Positions 42,563 to 51,924 are shown, numbered from the stretch's first letter. The stretch: DNA of 64,000 nt from Mucilaginibacter_A sp041088075 (GCF_041088075.1 NZ_JBGCVY010000065.1:40117-104116), one strand, 5' to 3'. A program made the numbers and translations. The notes: generated by a model from the sequence alone, not told the origin.

Positions 42563-45500
42563 TTACGGATGATGGATTACCACTTGCTTTTTGATTACCT
42601 CTTTGCCATCCTTTACATGCAAAAAGTAATTGCCGTTTTGGATGTCGGCCGTATTTAAAACCACGCCTTTGCCGTTACTGCTTTTGCCTGATTTTAAAAC
42701 CTTGCCTTTATCGTTGTACAGTTCTACACTAAAACTATTTATTGGTTTGCTTTGCGTGTCGGCATCAGATGTTGCAGCCTGATTGGGACTGGATGTAGTT
42801 TGGTAACTAACCGTCATTTCCTGGTCTGCCGGGTTTGGATAAGATGCTATACTGCTTCCTGTACCGCAAGGGCTGTAAATTGTTACTCCACTTCTGGTTG
42901 AAGTATTGCCACATTGATCTGTATAAGTTACAGAAACACCTCCGCCGCCACGCACAGTTATATAGGTACTTTGAGAATTTGGACTTTGAATATAAAAAGT
43001 TCCGGATGAAGGGTTATCTACATACCAATGCCAATTGGTTGCGCCAGCAGAACTTGGTGTAGCTTGTAAATACCAGGTTTGAGAGCCATTGTAGCAAGAA
43101 CCACTTTGATAGTAGTTTATAGATGTTATGGTTGGAGAAGACGAAACAACAACTGGTTTTACAATTGGGATATCACCACAAGCGCTTTTTACCAAAGCAG
43201 TAAGGGTAATTGACGCATTGCCTTGCGGTGTTACTGTTGCAACATTATTAGATTGGGTAATGCTTACAGCATTTGATGGGCTTGCTGTCCAACTAACGGA
43301 TGCATTTGCAGGTAGACTGTTAATATAGTAATTAGCGGTAGAACATATACTTGGCGAACCTGTAATTAAATTTGTATTACAGAACAAAGCACAACTACCA
43401 AAACCGGTTGTAGTGCTATTTAACTCTTTCAATATAAAATCTCCATTTCGTGGCCCAAAAGTCAAGTGTTCTTCATTATAACGTACAGCGGTAACAAAAT
43501 TGTTAAAAGGGGTATTGTAAGGATTGGCAGGCGGACTGTCGATACTATAAGCACTATTCAGTTGCGATGTATTAATGGTTGAATTACCCGAACCAATGTC
43601 CAATGCGCTTACTGTAGGCACAAAACAAACGCTGCTTACTTTAATAATATCTGATAACCCTGATGGCAAACCAATACCACCACCTCCAGCGAAACTTGCC
43701 AAGCCACCAGGAGCAGTATCCAAAGGAAGCATATATGACTGTGCATTTACAGTTCGGTTTGTAATGGATGAATTAACAGTAAATAGGAACAAAATTTTTC
43801 TTTTTACTCCTACAAAACCTTTATAAATCTGTTGAGTGGAATGATCGGGCAGTGCTTTGGCCTGGAAATCTACTACAAAACTTGTCTTTGTCGAAAAGGT
43901 TCCCAGCAGTGAACCCAATCCTATTAAAGGCCTATTCGTAAAAAGTCCAAACGCAACTTGATAAGCTGTAGTAAAAAAATCAAAGATATTTGCTAAACCT
44001 CCTGGAGCTTGCTTTTCCATTTTCATCTCAAACAAAGTGGTCAAAGGCGGATAGTTTTGGGTTGTTCCGCATTCAGAACCGTTACTTATAGCAATGTTAC
44101 GGCAGGACGGCATACCGAGTGCATGGTAAGTACTGTAAAAATTATCGTGTATTGTATTATCAATAGGCAAATTATTGCCATCGCCAATTCTGTAAATTAA
44201 CAATTGTTTTGCTGCAGGCGTATTTAAAATACTATTAGCAATGGCCACTTCCGGGAACATATCCCTTAGCTGAAGAGAAAAAGCACCTTGAAAGATACTT
44301 AAACTGGCAGTATTAATATTTTTAACTAATGCTTGCAGGCTTAGCGGAAAATTGCCACCCTGATGCGGGCCGTCCATACTAACAAACAACCTCGTGTTAT
44401 GAGGTATCCCATTTATTTCCATTGTGCGCAAAACATACCGGGATAGGACACAGCCCATACTCAAGCCCATCACCACATTTTGGGTTGTGCCGGTTTTATT
44501 GTTGTTTACCCAAGTTATGGCCTGCTGCACCAATTGTGCGTTATCTTCAAGGGCAGCAGTACCTTCATCAAAATTTACAAAGATGATGTCGTAACCTGCA
44601 ATATCTATCTGGTTGCTTAAGAGATCGTTGTTTGGAAATTGATTAACAGCCAAATTTAATAGAAATTGATTAACCGTAAAATCAGGGCTACCGGTAATTC
44701 TCCAAAAATCTATTCCTTCTACTACGATTAAAGGTTTTAAAATGTCATCGTTTGCATGGTTATTACTTAGTCGTATTTGTAATGTAGCCCGTTTAGTTCC
44801 GTTTGAAGTATTTGCCACTAAATCAACATTAGTCCTGGCATGAAATTGCTCGGAATAATCACCTCCACCAGGTGCGTAATAATCCTCAGCTACTTTTTCA
44901 ATATAAATTTTACTATGCGAAGTTAGAACGGTATAGTCGTTGAATGTAACTTCGTAAGTTACGTTTTTTAAGCCCCCGGTGCTGTATGTAGCTGTAAATG
45001 CGGAACCGATGGCTACATTTCTCAAGCCATTTCCATCATCTAAATTAATTTTAAGCTGACTTATACTTTTACCGGTATTGCCAAACATCAGGGCAGTAGG
45101 GAAAACAAAGCTTACCGATCCGCCAACTGCAGTAAAATAATCTTTTTGAGGGGCTATGGCAAATGCTGTTTTGGTTACATAAGGACTTTGACTACGGTTG
45201 GCCACATCATACAACTGATCGTTGCTGGCATACATCAGCCCGGCATTTATGGCATCACTCCTTAGTACCTGGTAGTTATAATACAAAAAGGCAAAAGGCG
45301 TTGGCTGTGTACTGCCAACATAGCTATTCAGCGTACTGTTAAAAGCTGGAAACGAAGTAAAGCTTACCTGGTTGTTAAACTGTGAAGTCAACAGGCTGCC
45401 GTAAATACTGCGCCATTCCCGCATACTTACAAAGTTGCTGTCTACAAGTGTAGTACCGTTAAAATTATCCAAGTTTAAAAAATCCACACCGCAGTCCAAC

Positions 45501-45643
45501 AAAATACCTGTATTGACCGGGCTTGTATTTACATATTGGAAAATGCTTTTCACGCGGTTAGAAAAATCATCCGGTGTTTCCTGTGCCTGTAAATTCCTGT
45601 TGAATAACAATCCAAGCAGGGAAAAAAGTAGTAGTTTTTTCAT
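42563..45643 (-). CDS. T9SS-secreted protein with alpha/beta-hydrolase domain
   Basis: 1026 residues from the ATG at 45643, which gives the signal peptide LLLFSLLGLLFNRNLQA. The middle (about 310-450) is an alpha/beta-hydrolase: IVVEGIDFWRI, then the elbow GLSMG (nucleophile Ser395), then DGPHQGGNFPLSL. PKD/Ig-like parts follow (about 745-930; PSICSTANYYINSLPANASV). The last 75 residues (SYPNPADQEMTVSYQ, GNYFLHVKDG, KQVVIHHP) are a type A T9SS sorting domain, so it is exported to the surface. A lipase or esterase role is likely. Composition is more AT-rich than its neighbours and no dispersed word occurs in it. Confidence 0.87.
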   Translation of the reverse strand: MKKLLLFSLLGLLFNRNLQAQETPDDFSNRVKSIFQYVNTSPVNTGILLDCGVDFLNLDNFNGTTLVDSNFVSMREWRSIYGSLLTSQFNNQVSFTSFPAFNSTLNSYVGSTQPTPFAFLYYNYQVLRSDAINAGLMYASNDQLYDVANRSQSPYVTKTAFAIAPQKDYFTAVGGSVSFVFPTALMFGNTGKSISQLKINLDDGNGLRNVAIGSAFTATYSTGGLKNVTYEVTFNDYTVLTSHSKIYIEKVAEDYYAPGGGDYSEQFHARTNVDLVANTSNGTKRATLQIRLSNNHANDDILKPLIVVEGIDFWRITGSPDFTVNQFLLNLAVNQFPNNDLLSNQIDIAGYDIIFVNFDEGTAALEDNAQLVQQAITWVNNNKTGTTQNVVMGLSMGCVLSRYVLRTMEINGIPHNTRLFVSMDGPHQGGNFPLSLQALVKNINTASLSIFQGAFSLQLRDMFPEVAIANSILNTPAAKQLLIYRIGDGNNLPIDNTIHDNFYSTYHALGMPSCRNIAISNGSECGTTQNYPPLTTLFEMKMEKQAPGGLANIFDFFTTAYQVAFGLFTNRPLIGLGSLLGTFSTKTSFVVDFQAKALPDHSTQQIYKGFVGVKRKILFLFTVNSSITNRTVNAQSYMLPLDTAPGGLASFAGGGGIGLPSGLSDIIKVSSVCFVPTVSALDIGSGNSTINTSQLNSAYSIDSPPANPYNTPFNNFVTAVRYNEEHLTFGPRNGDFILKELNSTTTGFGSCALFCNTNLITGSPSICSTANYYINSLPANASVSWTASPSNAVSITQSNNVATVTPQGNASITLTALVKSACGDIPIVKPVVVSSSPTITSINYYQSGSCYNGSQTWYLQATPSSAGATNWHWYVDNPSSGTFYIQSPNSQSTYITVRGGGGVSVTYTDQCGNTSTRSGVTIYSPCGTGSSIASYPNPADQEMTVSYQTTSSPNQAATSDADTQSKPINSFSVELYNDKGKVLKSGKSSNGKGVVLNTADIQNGNYFLHVKDGKEVIKKQVVIHHP

Positions 45644-45669
45644 AAAAGTTGTTAAGTTAATAAGCAAGA

Positions 45670-46200
45670 TTAATTTGTAAAAGTTACATCAAGCCTGCCA
45701 TCTGTTACAGACACAGTTTTTTTACTAACAGTATCTTGCCCGATAAATGAAAAACGGCCCGAAAGAATTTTGTTTGTCTTATCGTATCTGGTGATCGTTA
45801 AAGAACCTTGGGTACATTGATAAAGAACATCATTTACCGCATACACAATAAAATTCTTGCTCTGTGTTAAATCATAATCTCCCGTTGAAGTCAATTTGCT
45901 TATTGATATATTGATACCTTCATTACCTCTTCTAGCTTGTAGATTCAATATGTCATATTGAATCGTTGTACTTAGTGAAGAGTAAGGAAAATTCCCTTTA
46001 GGCAACCAAACTTTTCCATCAACCAAGCAGCCAAATGTACGGGTACCAGTTTGAGTTTCGGCAGGAAGGGTTTCCGGGCCGGGTTCGGGGAAATACTTTT
46101 TGCATTTCATGTTTGTAAAAAGCAGAAAGCATAGTAAAGAAAATAAGGAAAGCGTTTTAAGCGGTTTCTTAAACAGGTAAGGCAGTGTTTTCATAAGCAT
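45670..46200 (-). CDS. lipoprotein resembling DUF6252
   Basis: 176 residues. A hydrophobic N-terminus ends in TNMKCKK, so Cys33 is the probable lipid-anchor site. The mature part is beta-rich (TRTFGCLVDGKVWLPKG, then ISISKLTSTGDYDLTQ, LSGRFSFIGQD and VSVTDGRLDVTF), which matches the DUF6252-like pattern in Bacteroidota. It is encoded 26 bases upstream of the secreted hydrolase on the same strand, so they are probably co-transcribed, and it may be a surface partner or inhibitor of that protein. The upstream gap 46201-46410 is very AT-rich and shows nothing else. Confidence 0.72.
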   Translation of the reverse strand: MLMKTLPYLFKKPLKTLSLFSLLCFLLFTNMKCKKYFPEPGPETLPAETQTGTRTFGCLVDGKVWLPKGNFPYSSLSTTIQYDILNLQARRGNEGINISISKLTSTGDYDLTQSKNFIVYAVNDVLYQCTQGSLTITRYDKTNKILSGRFSFIGQDTVSKKTVSVTDGRLDVTFTN

Positions 46201-46410
46201 TTTTTATAAAACTATGAGCAACAACAAAAAGAAAATTTTATACGTTAGAAGTAGCAGGTGGCTTTTGGTAATTTTAGGAAATCAGAAAAGCGTTATTAAG
46301 TATAATAATTGTTACAATAAAATTATAAAAATTATTTTGATAAAGACAAACTAATTTTTTAAAAAAGCTATTTCCCAGTTTTAATAGTTGTTGGTACTTA
46401 AAAAAACACC

Positions 46411-46424
46411 GATAAAAGAAGCAT
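46411..46424 (+). repeat. dispersed word after the ligase gene
   Basis: GATAAAAGAAGCAT lies 14 bases from the stop of the minus-strand ligase gene, preceded by AAAAAACACC, a weak extension. Confidence 0.6.
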
Positions 46425-46438
46425 CAGCCCAACCTTCA

Positions 46439-48049
46439 TCACAACAAACTCCTCAAACTTTCCAGCGTATCCGCTTCCTCTTTTTTCTTATCATGCCGCC
46501 AGCGCAAAATACGAGGGAAACGCAAGGCAATGCCCGATTTATGCCGCGAAGACTGGTTGATGCCTTCAAAACCGATTTCAAAAACCAGTTCGGGTTTTAC
46601 GGTGCGCACGGGACCAAATTTTTCGAGCGTGTTGCGTTTTACAAAAGCATCCACTTTGCCAATTTCCTGGTCGGTTAAACCGGAATAAGCTTTGGCAAAA
46701 GGCACTAAACGATCGCCGTCCCAAACGGCGAAGGTGTAATCCGTATAAAGATCAGCGCGGCGGCCGTGGCCTTTTTGGGCGTAAATCATCACGGCATCCA
46801 CCGAAAGCGGGTCAATTTTCCATTTCCACCAGTCGCCGCGTTTGCGGCCAACCTGGTACATGGCGTTTTTCCGTTTCAGCATAATTCCTTCGGCAACCAT
46901 TTCGCGAGAATTTTTTCGGATCTCCGCCAATTCTTCCCAGGAACCGAAACTGATCAAAGGCGAGACCCGAAATATAGTGCTAAAAGAAGTATTGCGCTGC
47001 AATTGATCCAAAATTTCCCGGCGCTCGGTTTGTGTTTTGGTACGGATATCTTCGCCGCCAACTTCCAAACAATCATAAGCAATAAAAGCAACCGGGTTTT
47101 CTTCCAGGATTTTTTTGGTGAGGTTTTTCCGTCCGATGCGAGTTTGCAGCAGATTAAACGGAAGCGGTTGCTCATCACGGAAAGTAAGCAATTCGCCGTC
47201 TAAAACCGTTCCGTCTGGTAAAGCTTGAATGAACGGATGCAGTTCCGGGAACTTCTCCGTTGCCAAATCTTCGCCGCGGCTCCAGATAAAAATCTCGCTT
47301 TTTCGGTGGATCAATTGCGCGCGGATGCCGTCCCATTTCCACTCGGCCTGCCACTCGCCGGCGTTGCCCAAGGCGGTTTGCATTTCCTCCGGCGATTTCT
47401 GTTTTTCGGAAGTTTCCTGGATCGGGTAAGCCAGAAAAAATGGATACGGGCGCGACAGATCGTCCAGCGCGCCTTGTTCTTCCATCAATTGCGCAAAAGT
47501 ATAAACTTCAGGGTCCCAGTTGCCCATAATGCGGTGCGTTAAAGTTGCGGCATCGAGCTTGGAAATATCGGCCAGCGCTTTGACCACCAGGCTTTGCGAA
47601 ACACCAACTCGGAAACTGCTGGTCAATAATTTATTAAAAACAAAGCGTTCCTGCCGCGTTAACGAAGCCCAAGATTCGGTGAGCCACAACTTGCGTTCGG
47701 CTTCGTCCAGCTTGTTTAAAGCGTTGATTTCGGCAATCCATTCGGTCAGGCTTTTGTTGGAAGTATTGTTGCTTTCGGGCAGCAGCAGCGAAATGGTTTC
47801 GGCCAGATCGCCAACCACTTGGTAACTTTCCTCAAACAGCCAGACCGGAATGTTGGCCAGTTCAATCGCCCAGTTTTTTACCAAAGTCGAGTTGATCTGC
47901 CGCTTGGGTTTTCGGCCACTAAACAAAGCCAGCATGTGCATTTTGTCGGCATCGCTTACGGTTAAAAAGTAAGCTTTAATGGCATTTACCTTTTCGTTGG
48001 TTTTGTTGGTTTCGTCGAGGGCGGCGAACAAGGCGGCAAAATGTTTCAT
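46439..48049 (-). CDS. ATP-dependent DNA ligase (LigB/LigD-like, non-replicative)
   Basis: 536 residues. An N-terminal DNA-binding domain (about 1-190) leads to the nucleotidyl-transferase core with AEWKWDGIRAQ (adenylated Lys238). Further motifs are SRGEDLATEKFPEL, DGTVLDGELL, EGIMLKRKNAMY and GDWWKWKID; the OB domain lies at about 415-535. It seals nicks in DNA. It starts with an ATG overlapping the nuclease gene by 4 bases, a pairing found in bacterial DNA-damage modules. The helicase member seen in other such modules is not in this window. A word copy at 46979-46992 encodes NTSFST. Confidence 0.93.
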   Translation of the reverse strand: MKHFAALFAALDETNKTNEKVNAIKAYFLTVSDADKMHMLALFSGRKPKRQINSTLVKNWAIELANIPVWLFEESYQVVGDLAETISLLLPESNNTSNKSLTEWIAEINALNKLDEAERKLWLTESWASLTRQERFVFNKLLTSSFRVGVSQSLVVKALADISKLDAATLTHRIMGNWDPEVYTFAQLMEEQGALDDLSRPYPFFLAYPIQETSEKQKSPEEMQTALGNAGEWQAEWKWDGIRAQLIHRKSEIFIWSRGEDLATEKFPELHPFIQALPDGTVLDGELLTFRDEQPLPFNLLQTRIGRKNLTKKILEENPVAFIAYDCLEVGGEDIRTKTQTERREILDQLQRNTSFSTIFRVSPLISFGSWEELAEIRKNSREMVAEGIMLKRKNAMYQVGRKRGDWWKWKIDPLSVDAVMIYAQKGHGRRADLYTDYTFAVWDGDRLVPFAKAYSGLTDQEIGKVDAFVKRNTLEKFGPVRTVKPELVFEIGFEGINQSSRHKSGIALRFPRILRWRHDKKKEEADTLESLRSLL

Positions 48050-49221
48050 AAGGATTCGGGTTGATTGGCTTCGGCTTCACCAAATGTTGCAATAGTTTCG
48101 TTTTCTGCGGATGCTTCTTTTACACCTGTTTTTTTGGTGTCTGATCCTTTTGCGCTCCCGGCTTTTCCGCTCTCATTTTCCCCGCTCCCCGCTCCTAAAT
48201 CTTCAGACGGAACTTCGCCCTCACTTTCATCATCGCCGTACAAGGTGTGGACTTCGTGCGCATCAAAACCAATTTCCCGTAAATACCTGGAAAAAGAAGC
48301 CGTATAACCGTGGGTGAGGTACACCGATTCGCAGCCGGTTGCATCAATGGCAGCAATCAAACCGTCCCAATCAGCATGGTCAGAAAGTACAAAACCACGA
48401 TCGGCGGCACGGCGTTTTTTGGCGCCGCGCACATTCATCCAGCCGGAACAAAAACCAAATTCAAAAGGTGCCAGTTTGCGCATCCAGTTGCTGCCAACTG
48501 CGGAAGGCGGCAGCAAAACTATGCCTTTTTTTATTTCTTCCTTCGGGATTTCCGGTGTGATGCGTACTGTTTTTGGCAAATCAATTCCGTTGTGGCGCAA
48601 AGCGTCATTGGTGTTTTCGATCACGCCATGGGTAAAAACAGTACCGAGCGAAAGGTCAAGGTTGCATAAAATACGCTGCGCTTTACCCAGCGAATAGCCG
48701 GCGATGATGGTTGCCTTGCCTTCTTCAATATTCTTTTCCCACCAACGGTTGATTTCGTTAAAAATCAATTGCTGCGGTTTCCACTGGTAAACCGGCATCC
48801 CAAAAGTGCATTCTGAAATAAAATGGTGGCATTTCACCGGTTCAAAAGGTGTGGAGATACCGTCATCTTCCACTTTGTAATCTCCCGAAACCACCCAAAC
48901 TTCGCCCTGATATTCTACCCGAACCTGCGCCGAACCAATGATATGCCCGGCCGGAAAAAGCGAAATCTGCACGCCGTTTTTATAAACTGTTTCGCCATAA
49001 GGAATGGTTTGCAAAGAAATATCAGCGCCTAAACGGTATTTTAAAATTTCATGGGAAAGCTCGTGCGCCAGGTATCTTTTGCTTCCGGTTCGGGCATGGT
49101 CGGCGTGGGCATGGGTAAGCACGGCATCATCAACAGGCCGCCACGGGTCAATGTAGAAATTGCCTTGAGCACAAAAAATACCGTTATCGGTAAACTGGAG
49201 GAGCTGCTTTGCCATATCCAA
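48046..49221 (-). CDS. ligase-associated metallo-beta-lactamase nuclease
   Basis: 391 residues. The metal-binding motif THAHADHAR (about 36-44) and later segments (FPAGHIIGSAQV, VVSGDYKVEDDG, VLSDHADWDG, VYLTHGY) fit the beta-CASP-like exonuclease that goes with the neighbouring ligase. The last 60 residues are a low-complexity tail rich in Glu, Ser, Gly and Ala, unlike the rest, and contain VKEAS encoded by the dispersed word (48111-48123). A second word copy (48631-48644) encodes TVFTHG. The upstream gene overlaps its end, so the ligase is translated with it. Confidence 0.9.
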   Translation of the reverse strand: MDMAKQLLQFTDNGIFCAQGNFYIDPWRPVDDAVLTHAHADHARTGSKRYLAHELSHEILKYRLGADISLQTIPYGETVYKNGVQISLFPAGHIIGSAQVRVEYQGEVWVVSGDYKVEDDGISTPFEPVKCHHFISECTFGMPVYQWKPQQLIFNEINRWWEKNIEEGKATIIAGYSLGKAQRILCNLDLSLGTVFTHGVIENTNDALRHNGIDLPKTVRITPEIPKEEIKKGIVLLPPSAVGSNWMRKLAPFEFGFCSGWMNVRGAKKRRAADRGFVLSDHADWDGLIAAIDATGCESVYLTHGYTASFSRYLREIGFDAHEVHTLYGDDESEGEVPSEDLGAGSGENESGKAGSAKGSDTKKTGVKEASAENETIATFGEAEANQPESL

Positions 49222-49242
49222 AGATAAGCAGCAAAGCCGTAA

Positions 49243-49405
49243 GAGCCTGTTTAAATTTTGTTCGATTTAATTTCTATGCTTCTTTTACCACCTTAAAAAA
49301 CATCAAACCTCCATGCTTTTTGCATTGGTATATAATTCAGGCACCAATTTTATAGCCATAAAAGAAGCATTGTAAATTTTTTTGACATAAATTTAAACAA
49401 GCCCT
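49243..49405. repeat. MITE-like compound element with outer GTTTAAA arms
   Basis: The outer arms are GAGCCTGTTTAAATTTTG at the left and AAATTTAAACAAGCCC at the right. The inner pair of the dispersed word lies at 49276-49289 (ATGCTTCTTTTACC) and 49357-49370 (CATAAAAGAAGCAT), with CACCAATTTTATAG as right-arm extension. Total 163 bp, no coding. The outer arms look like those of the IS-related ends elsewhere in this window (63860 region). Confidence 0.72.
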
Positions 49406-49422
49406 AATTTGGTTTGAAACAA

Positions 49423-49451
49423 AAAACCTCCGGGTTTTGGCCGGAGGTTTT
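49423..49451 (-). terminator. intrinsic terminator of the prc gene
   Basis: On the minus strand AAAACCTCCGG, a 7-base loop and CCGGAGGTTTTTT form a stem of 11 bp followed by a T-run. It lies 9 bases after the prc stop codon. Confidence 0.85.
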
Positions 49452-49459
49452 GGTAAAAA

Positions 49460-51586
49460 TTATGGTTTTTTTAACCCGATGTAATCTGTCAGGATTTGCC
49501 CGGCTTCTATTTTTAGGAAGTCGGCATCCTTGTCTTTCGCCTGTTTTTCGCCTTTGGCCAAAGGTTTTAAGCCAAGTGCCGCTCTGCGTGCGTTATCATG
49601 TGCCAATGATTTTGCATCGTCTTCTTCGTGTTGCTTTTTCAACGCTGGTTCGTTTAGCGTAACTGTTTTTTCGGCATCGCGTTTTTTGTATTCGGCAATA
49701 TCTTCCAGCAGGTTTTTGTAGTTTACGTTGCTTTGCATCCGTGTATCGTGCTGCGTTTTCAACTGCGGGATTACGGACGTAAAACTTCCGTAGGTGGTAT
49801 AACTGCTTTTTTGGATCATATCAAAAGGCAGGGCAGAAGGCTCGGTATCTTCACCGTATTTATCCAATGGAATGGCCGACGGAAACTGGATATCCGGCAC
49901 TACACCTTTATGCTGGGTAGAACTACCATTGATGCGGTAAAATTTGGCAATGGTGAGGTTGATTTGACCATAACCAACGGGTTGTCCGTCTGTTTTTAAA
50001 CTTTCTGACTTTCCTTTTACATTGGCCAGTAATTTGGAGAAAGAATTACCAATAACCCGGTCTAAATCAATGGCGGATTGTACGGTGCCTTTGCCATAAG
50101 TTTGTGTTCCAACAATTAAACCGCGGCCGTAATCCTGAATGGCAGCGGCAAAAATTTCGGAAGCCGAAGCGCTGAAACGGTCAACCAGTACGGCCATAGG
50201 GCCAGTCCAGGCGATGGAAGGGTCGTCGTCTGTATCCTGCTCAATCCGGTTTTTAATGTCCCGAACCTGTACAACCGGGCCGGTTTTGATAAACAGACCG
50301 GTTAATTGTATCGCTTCGGGCAAAGAACCACCGCCGTTTTGGCGAAGGTCAAGCACTACGCCATCTACTTTTTGCGCTTTCAGGCTGTCTAAAATTACTT
50401 TAACGTCCCGGCTTACGCTGCGGTAGTTTTTGTCGCCGGCCTGGTAAGCTTTGTAGTCTAAATAAAATCCCGGAACGGTAATGATCCCGATCTTCAGTTT
50501 TTTGCCGTTTTGGTCGTAAGTCCTTATTTCTTTGCTCGCCAATTGGTCTTCCACCACAATTTTTTCGCGCACCATTTCAACAATTTTTGCGTTAGTGGCG
50601 GTTTTTCCTTTAGAAAGGATTTTTAAGCGGACAACAGTTCCTTTTGGCCCGCGGATCAAATTAATCGCATTGTCAATCCTCCAACCAATAATATCCTGGA
50701 ACTCGCCGGTTTTGCCTTGCGCCACACCAATAATGCGGTCATCAACCATCAACTGTTTGCTGCGTTCGGCCGGGCCGCCTTTTACAATGGCTTTAATGGT
50801 GATGTACTCGTTTTCAAATTGCAACGATGCCCCGATGCCTTCCAAAGTTTTAGACATTTGAATGTTAAACTGTGCCGCATTGGAAGGGTTAAAATAGTTG
50901 GTATGCGGGTCAATGGATTCGGTAAAGGCATCCATAAAAATCTGGAAAACGTCCTGGTTGTTCAGCTTGTCCGATTGTGTGATCAGGTTTTCGTAACGCT
51001 TTTTTAAGATTTCTTTGTCTTTGTTGATATCCGGCGTGGCCAAATTCAGGTTCAGCAGATCGTATTTCACACGCTTGTCCCAAAACTTGTTCAGGTCGCT
51101 TGCCGTCGAAAACCAGGGCAGGTTTTCGCGGTCAAACGTAAAGCTTTCCTGCTGGTTAAAATCGTAGTTTTTGCCCAATTGTGCCAGCGAATATTTAATC
51201 CTTTCGTTGTACCGTTTTTGATAAACATTAAAGATGTAGAACACGTGGTTCAATTCGCCGTTCTGCAAATCATCGTCCAATTGCGTTTTATACTGGTCAA
51301 AATCCTTCACATCCGAAGCCAGCAAATAATTGTGGTTTTCGTCCAGCGCTTTCAGGTAGCGGTTGTAGATCACAGTTGAGATCGAATCGTTCAGCTTGAT
51401 TTTTTTGTAGTTGTAATTGGTAATCATTTCGGTTACTTCCTTACAAACAATGGCCTGTTGTTCGTCGGGCTCTATGTTTTTAGAGCCTGCTACTTTTATC
51501 GGCGTTCCGGGCGTGGCGTGGCAGGCAACCGAAGCGCCCAGGATAGCCATCATATATAACTTTTTGAACATGTTTTTTATACGCAT
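49460..51586 (-). CDS. prc: carboxy-terminal-processing peptidase (S41, Prc/Tsp family)
   Basis: 708 residues from the ATG at 51586; the alternative at 51571 is also possible. A signal peptide (LYMMAILGASVACHA) sends it to the periplasm. A long helical N-terminal part precedes a PDZ domain (LEGIGASLQFENEYITIK, DDRIIGVAQG, about 230-330). The S41 protease core follows, with LDLRQNGGGSL, the catalytic Ser in VDRFSASASEIFA and the Lys in GTQTYGKGTVQ. It degrades or trims periplasmic proteins with nonpolar C-termini. The C-terminal third is a helical domain of the Tsp type. It stands alone with its own terminator. Confidence 0.94.
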   Translation of the reverse strand: MRIKNMFKKLYMMAILGASVACHATPGTPIKVAGSKNIEPDEQQAIVCKEVTEMITNYNYKKIKLNDSISTVIYNRYLKALDENHNYLLASDVKDFDQYKTQLDDDLQNGELNHVFYIFNVYQKRYNERIKYSLAQLGKNYDFNQQESFTFDRENLPWFSTASDLNKFWDKRVKYDLLNLNLATPDINKDKEILKKRYENLITQSDKLNNQDVFQIFMDAFTESIDPHTNYFNPSNAAQFNIQMSKTLEGIGASLQFENEYITIKAIVKGGPAERSKQLMVDDRIIGVAQGKTGEFQDIIGWRIDNAINLIRGPKGTVVRLKILSKGKTATNAKIVEMVREKIVVEDQLASKEIRTYDQNGKKLKIGIITVPGFYLDYKAYQAGDKNYRSVSRDVKVILDSLKAQKVDGVVLDLRQNGGGSLPEAIQLTGLFIKTGPVVQVRDIKNRIEQDTDDDPSIAWTGPMAVLVDRFSASASEIFAAAIQDYGRGLIVGTQTYGKGTVQSAIDLDRVIGNSFSKLLANVKGKSESLKTDGQPVGYGQINLTIAKFYRINGSSTQHKGVVPDIQFPSAIPLDKYGEDTEPSALPFDMIQKSSYTTYGSFTSVIPQLKTQHDTRMQSNVNYKNLLEDIAEYKKRDAEKTVTLNEPALKKQHEEDDAKSLAHDNARRAALGLKPLAKGEKQAKDKDADFLKIEAGQILTDYIGLKKP

Positions 51587-51644
51587 TAAATTAAATTCTC
51601 CAGCAGGCATTCGTCTATTTGGTAAATACAGTTTGCTAATTTAA

Positions 51645-51675
51645 AACAAAAAAAAGACAGTCAAAACGGCTGTCT
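51645..51675 (-). terminator. orphan intrinsic terminator facing left
   Basis: On the minus strand AGACAGCCG, loop and CTGTCT are followed by TTTTTTTTG. It sits between the prc start (51586) and the small frame described next, so it would end a transcript coming from 51.7-51.9 kb. That transcript is otherwise unannotated. Confidence 0.7.
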
Positions 51676-51693
51676 GTGTTAATGATAACAATA

Positions 51694-51891
51694 TTACAAT
51701 GAATTGTTTTTAAGCCAAAGCCTGTAAACCAAATCATTACGCCATGCTTCTTTTATGCCGGCAAAAACAGTATAAAGCACGCAGCCTGGCAAACCGAAAC
51801 TGGTGCGTAAAGCAGGGTGGATGGCATCTGTAACAATTAGCAAACTGGTTTTTAAACGTTTAAAACAAACATTAAGGTATAGTTGCGGCAA
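51694..51891 (-). CDS. possible 65-residue protein or small RNA with own terminator
   Basis: An open frame starts with TTG (MPQLYLNVCFKRLKTSLLIV) and ends 19 bases before the terminator at 51645-51675. Its sequence (TDAIHPALRTSFGLPGCVLY) is not low-complexity. No family is recognised, and the TTG start with no clear ribosome site is weak. The same stretch also carries a compact word pair (51744-51773) that would fold in the transcript, so a structured small RNA is equally possible. Confidence 0.35.
   Translation of the reverse strand: MPQLYLNVCFKRLKTSLLIVTDAIHPALRTSFGLPGCVLYTVFAGIKEAWRNDLVYRLWLKNNSL
51744..51773. repeat. compact word pair of mixed form
   Basis: ATGCTTCTTTTATGCC (51744-51759) and GGCAAAAACAGTAT (51760-51773) form a hairpin with a shared GCCGGC centre. 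It is outward-facing, one GA-form and one AC-form arm. Confidence 0.65.
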
Positions 51892-51924
51892 AATAATAAC
51901 GAATTTCTTTGTTGATTTTATGCC

